Part shown: piece by piece, positions 62,595 to 64,000 of the stretch | Layout of the letters: every line of letters begins with the position of its first letter | How positions within the stretch are numbered: position 1 is the stretch's first letter | Assembly (NCBI RefSeq): GCF_013694095.1 | Contig: NZ_JACEFB010000001.1 | Coordinates: 558,001-622,000 of the forward strand | DNA: 64,000 bases | Source: Thermogemmata fonticola | Lineage (GTDB): Bacteria; Planctomycetota; Planctomycetia; Gemmatales; Gemmataceae | Reading direction: 5' to 3' | Notes under the pieces: model-generated | What the model was told of the DNA's origin: nothing | Database searches by the model: none | What the model saw: only the letters and a program-made list of their open reading frames with translations | Program-made: the position numbers and the translations under genes

Positions 62595-63539
62595 ATGCCG
62601 CAGTGCCATCCCCTGGTATCCGTCGTCATGGCCACGCGGAATTACGGCCAGTATCTGGCGGAAGCGGTGGAGTCGGTGCGGGCACAGACCTATCCCCATT
62701 GGGAGCTGTGGATCATCGATGATGGTTCCACGGATGAGACGTTTGCGGTGGCGGAGCGCTGGCGGGAGGATGCTCGCATTCACTACGTTTATGCGGAACG
62801 GTTGGGACAAGCACGAGCCAAGAACCTGGGGATTCGCCTGAGCCGGGGCCAATGGGTGGCATTTTTGGATGCCGATGACCGCTGGGAAGCGGACAAGCTG
62901 CGCCGCCAATTGGCCTTGGCAGCGGAATATCCCCAGGCCGGTGTGATCTACAGCCGCCGTCGGCTGATGGATGCGCAGGGGCGGGAAATTGCATCGCCTT
63001 CTGCGGAACGCGAGTTGCCGTCGGGGTGGATTCTGGAAGAGTTGGTGGTGCAGAATTGGGTCTGCTTCTCTTCGGCGATGGTGCGCCGCGAGGTTCTGTC
63101 CCACGTGGGGATGTTCGATGAGCGGCTGGAGTTAGCGATTGACTACGATCTGTGGCTGCGGGTGGGGATGCATTATGCGTTTTATGCGGTGCCGGAAGCG
63201 TTGGTGTGGTATCGGACGGGCCATGCCAATTTGTCGCGTCGGGTGGTGGAACGAGGGGAAACAGCATTAGCGATTCTGAGCCGGGCGGTGGAGCAATACG
63301 GTTTGGGAGAGAAGGTTTCAGCGCGGTCGTTGCAGGAAGCAGCGGCTTCGACCTGCCGGACGCTGGGATACGTTTTGCGGCAAAGCTCGGCGCGGGAAGC
63401 GGCGCGGTGGTACTGGCGGGCCTGGCAGCAGGGGGGCCATTGGTGGCTCACCTGCCGGGGACTGCTTGCCTGTCTGCATCAAGCTCTGCGGCGGGGGATT
63501 CAGAAGGCTTTCCACTCGCTGACATCGATGCGACAGTGA
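62595..63539 (+). CDS. Family 2 glycosyltransferase
   Basis: A 314-residue GT2 enzyme. The GT-A nucleotide-binding start is HPLVSVVMATRNYGQYLAEAVESVRAQ, then WIIDDGSTDETFAV, ARAKNLGIRLSRGQWVAFLDADDRWE with the DAD metal motif, and later FDERLELAIDYDLWLRV (acceptor-side acidic residues). It transfers a sugar from a nucleotide donor, donor and acceptor unknown. The C-terminal 80 residues are basic and helical, without membrane helices. It starts about 50 bases after the CapK-like gene and probably forms an operon with it. Its 3' end overlaps the convergent next gene by 40 bases. Confidence 0.92.
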   Translation: MPQCHPLVSVVMATRNYGQYLAEAVESVRAQTYPHWELWIIDDGSTDETFAVAERWREDARIHYVYAERLGQARAKNLGIRLSRGQWVAFLDADDRWEADKLRRQLALAAEYPQAGVIYSRRRLMDAQGREIASPSAERELPSGWILEELVVQNWVCFSSAMVRREVLSHVGMFDERLELAIDYDLWLRVGMHYAFYAVPEALVWYRTGHANLSRRVVERGETALAILSRAVEQYGLGEKVSARSLQEAAASTCRTLGYVLRQSSAREAARWYWRAWQQGGHWWLTCRGLLACLHQALRRGIQKAFHSLTSMRQ

Positions 63540-64000
63540 GGCGAAGTTTCGCACTGTTCCAGCCAGTGCTGGTAGGCCAGCGCGGCTTGCGTCCCCGCCT
63601 GTGGCAAGGATTCCCAGGGGAAAAAAGCCCATTCGCGGTAGAGCACCCACTCATCCTCCAGATCGGCTAGAAGCAGTCCTTCCAGGGGTATGGTTTGAAG
63701 GGTGAGGTCGCGGAGGGCAGCGCCGGTCGATCCGCCGGGGCAAGCGACCAGGAGCAGCTCCGTCATCGCCTCGGAGGCGGAAAGTCCGGGCGGCGGCTCG
63801 GCGGCGTGGAACATCCTGCGCAGGGCCTCCTGGATGTCTGCGGACGAGGGATAATGCTGCCGCAGGACGTGGAAGAAATCGATCTGTTGCAAGCAAGGGG
63901 GCAGCAAGCCCGCCAGGGTGTGCACCAGGCGCTGCCAGCAGTGGTGCCGCCCGCGCTCTTCGAGCAGCAGCGAAAGCAGCGGGCCTTCGGACGATTCCTG
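63500..64000 (-). CDS. Hypothetical protein, truncated at the right edge
   Basis: The minus-strand frame is open from the right edge to the stop at 63500; at least 166 residues are visible and the true start lies beyond 64000 (the GTG at 63925 is only an internal candidate). Visible sequence includes GPLLSLLLEERGRHHCWQRLVHTLAG, LQQIDFFHVLRQHYPSS and a C-terminal WVLYREWAFFPWESLPQAGTQAALAYQHW. I do not recognise a family. It is convergent with the glycosyltransferase gene. Confidence 0.6.
   Translation of the reverse strand, partial: QESSEGPLLSLLLEERGRHHCWQRLVHTLAGLLPPCLQQIDFFHVLRQHYPSSADIQEALRRMFHAAEPPPGLSASEAMTELLLVACPGGSTGAALRDLTLQTIPLEGLLLADLEDEWVLYREWAFFPWESLPQAGTQAALAYQHWLEQCETSPHCRIDVSEWKAF

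Overview
The window looks like chromosome from a high-GC planctomycete of the Gemmataceae type, possibly a thermophile. The sequence-level reasons are a prepilin-like DUF1559 protein followed by a small lipoprotein, a formylglycine sulfatase, a DUF1080 (3-keto-disaccharide hydrolase type) protein, an exported RTX-like protein with a planctomycete-type LERLEEREVPAG N-terminal motif, a DUF4139 protein, and a long MoxR/DUF58/von Willebrand A (vWA) cluster. No rRNA or tRNA gene was recognised.

Layout. Positions 1-11.3 kb hold a 5'-truncated LysR regulator, a sulfatase, a membrane-anchored patatin-like protein, a secreted five-repeat protein, an apiosidase-like glycoside hydrolase, purE, a redoxin whose active-site codon is an in-frame TGA (probable selenoprotein), and a di-haem cytochrome c peroxidase. 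Positions 12.1-27.3 kb form a co-directional cluster: MoxR ATPase, DUF58, a TIGR03067-like protein, two membrane vWA proteins, a large membrane protein, a Gln-rich coiled-coil repeat protein and an alpha/alpha-toroid protein. Positions 27.7-35.2 kb hold the RTX-like protein and a complete branched-chain amino-acid type ABC transporter: the binding protein is divergent from livHMGF, and LivG carries an unusual two-helix membrane insert. ridA follows.

Positions 36.0-44.3 kb (minus strand) are a complete type III-D CRISPR effector operon, transcribed cas10, cas7, csx10, cas11, a second cas11-like gene, cas7, cas7, csx19, cas7. Its Cas10 has an intact GGDD palm motif and no HD nuclease domain. 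No CRISPR array, cas1/cas2, cas6 or CARF effector lies in the window, so crRNAs, and any effector responding to cyclic oligoadenylate, would have to come from elsewhere in the genome. A palindromic TTGACA element about 330 bases upstream may be its promoter/operator.

Positions 44.9-64.0 kb carry a small lipoprotein, an HU-type DNA-binding protein, the DUF1559 pair behind a near-consensus promoter, several unrecognised planctomycete proteins, DUF1080, a LacD-type aldolase, a locus in which one frame stays open for 8.1 kb (an unrecognised protein, an FHA/coiled-coil/pseudokinase protein in another frame, then a DUF4139 protein), a strong terminator, a CapK/PaaK-like adenylate-forming enzyme, a family 2 glycosyltransferase and a truncated gene at the right edge.

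The least expected items are the selenocysteine redoxin with a hairpin matching the bacterial SECIS model, the tandem Cas11-like subunits, the LivG membrane insert, and the FHA-pseudokinase.
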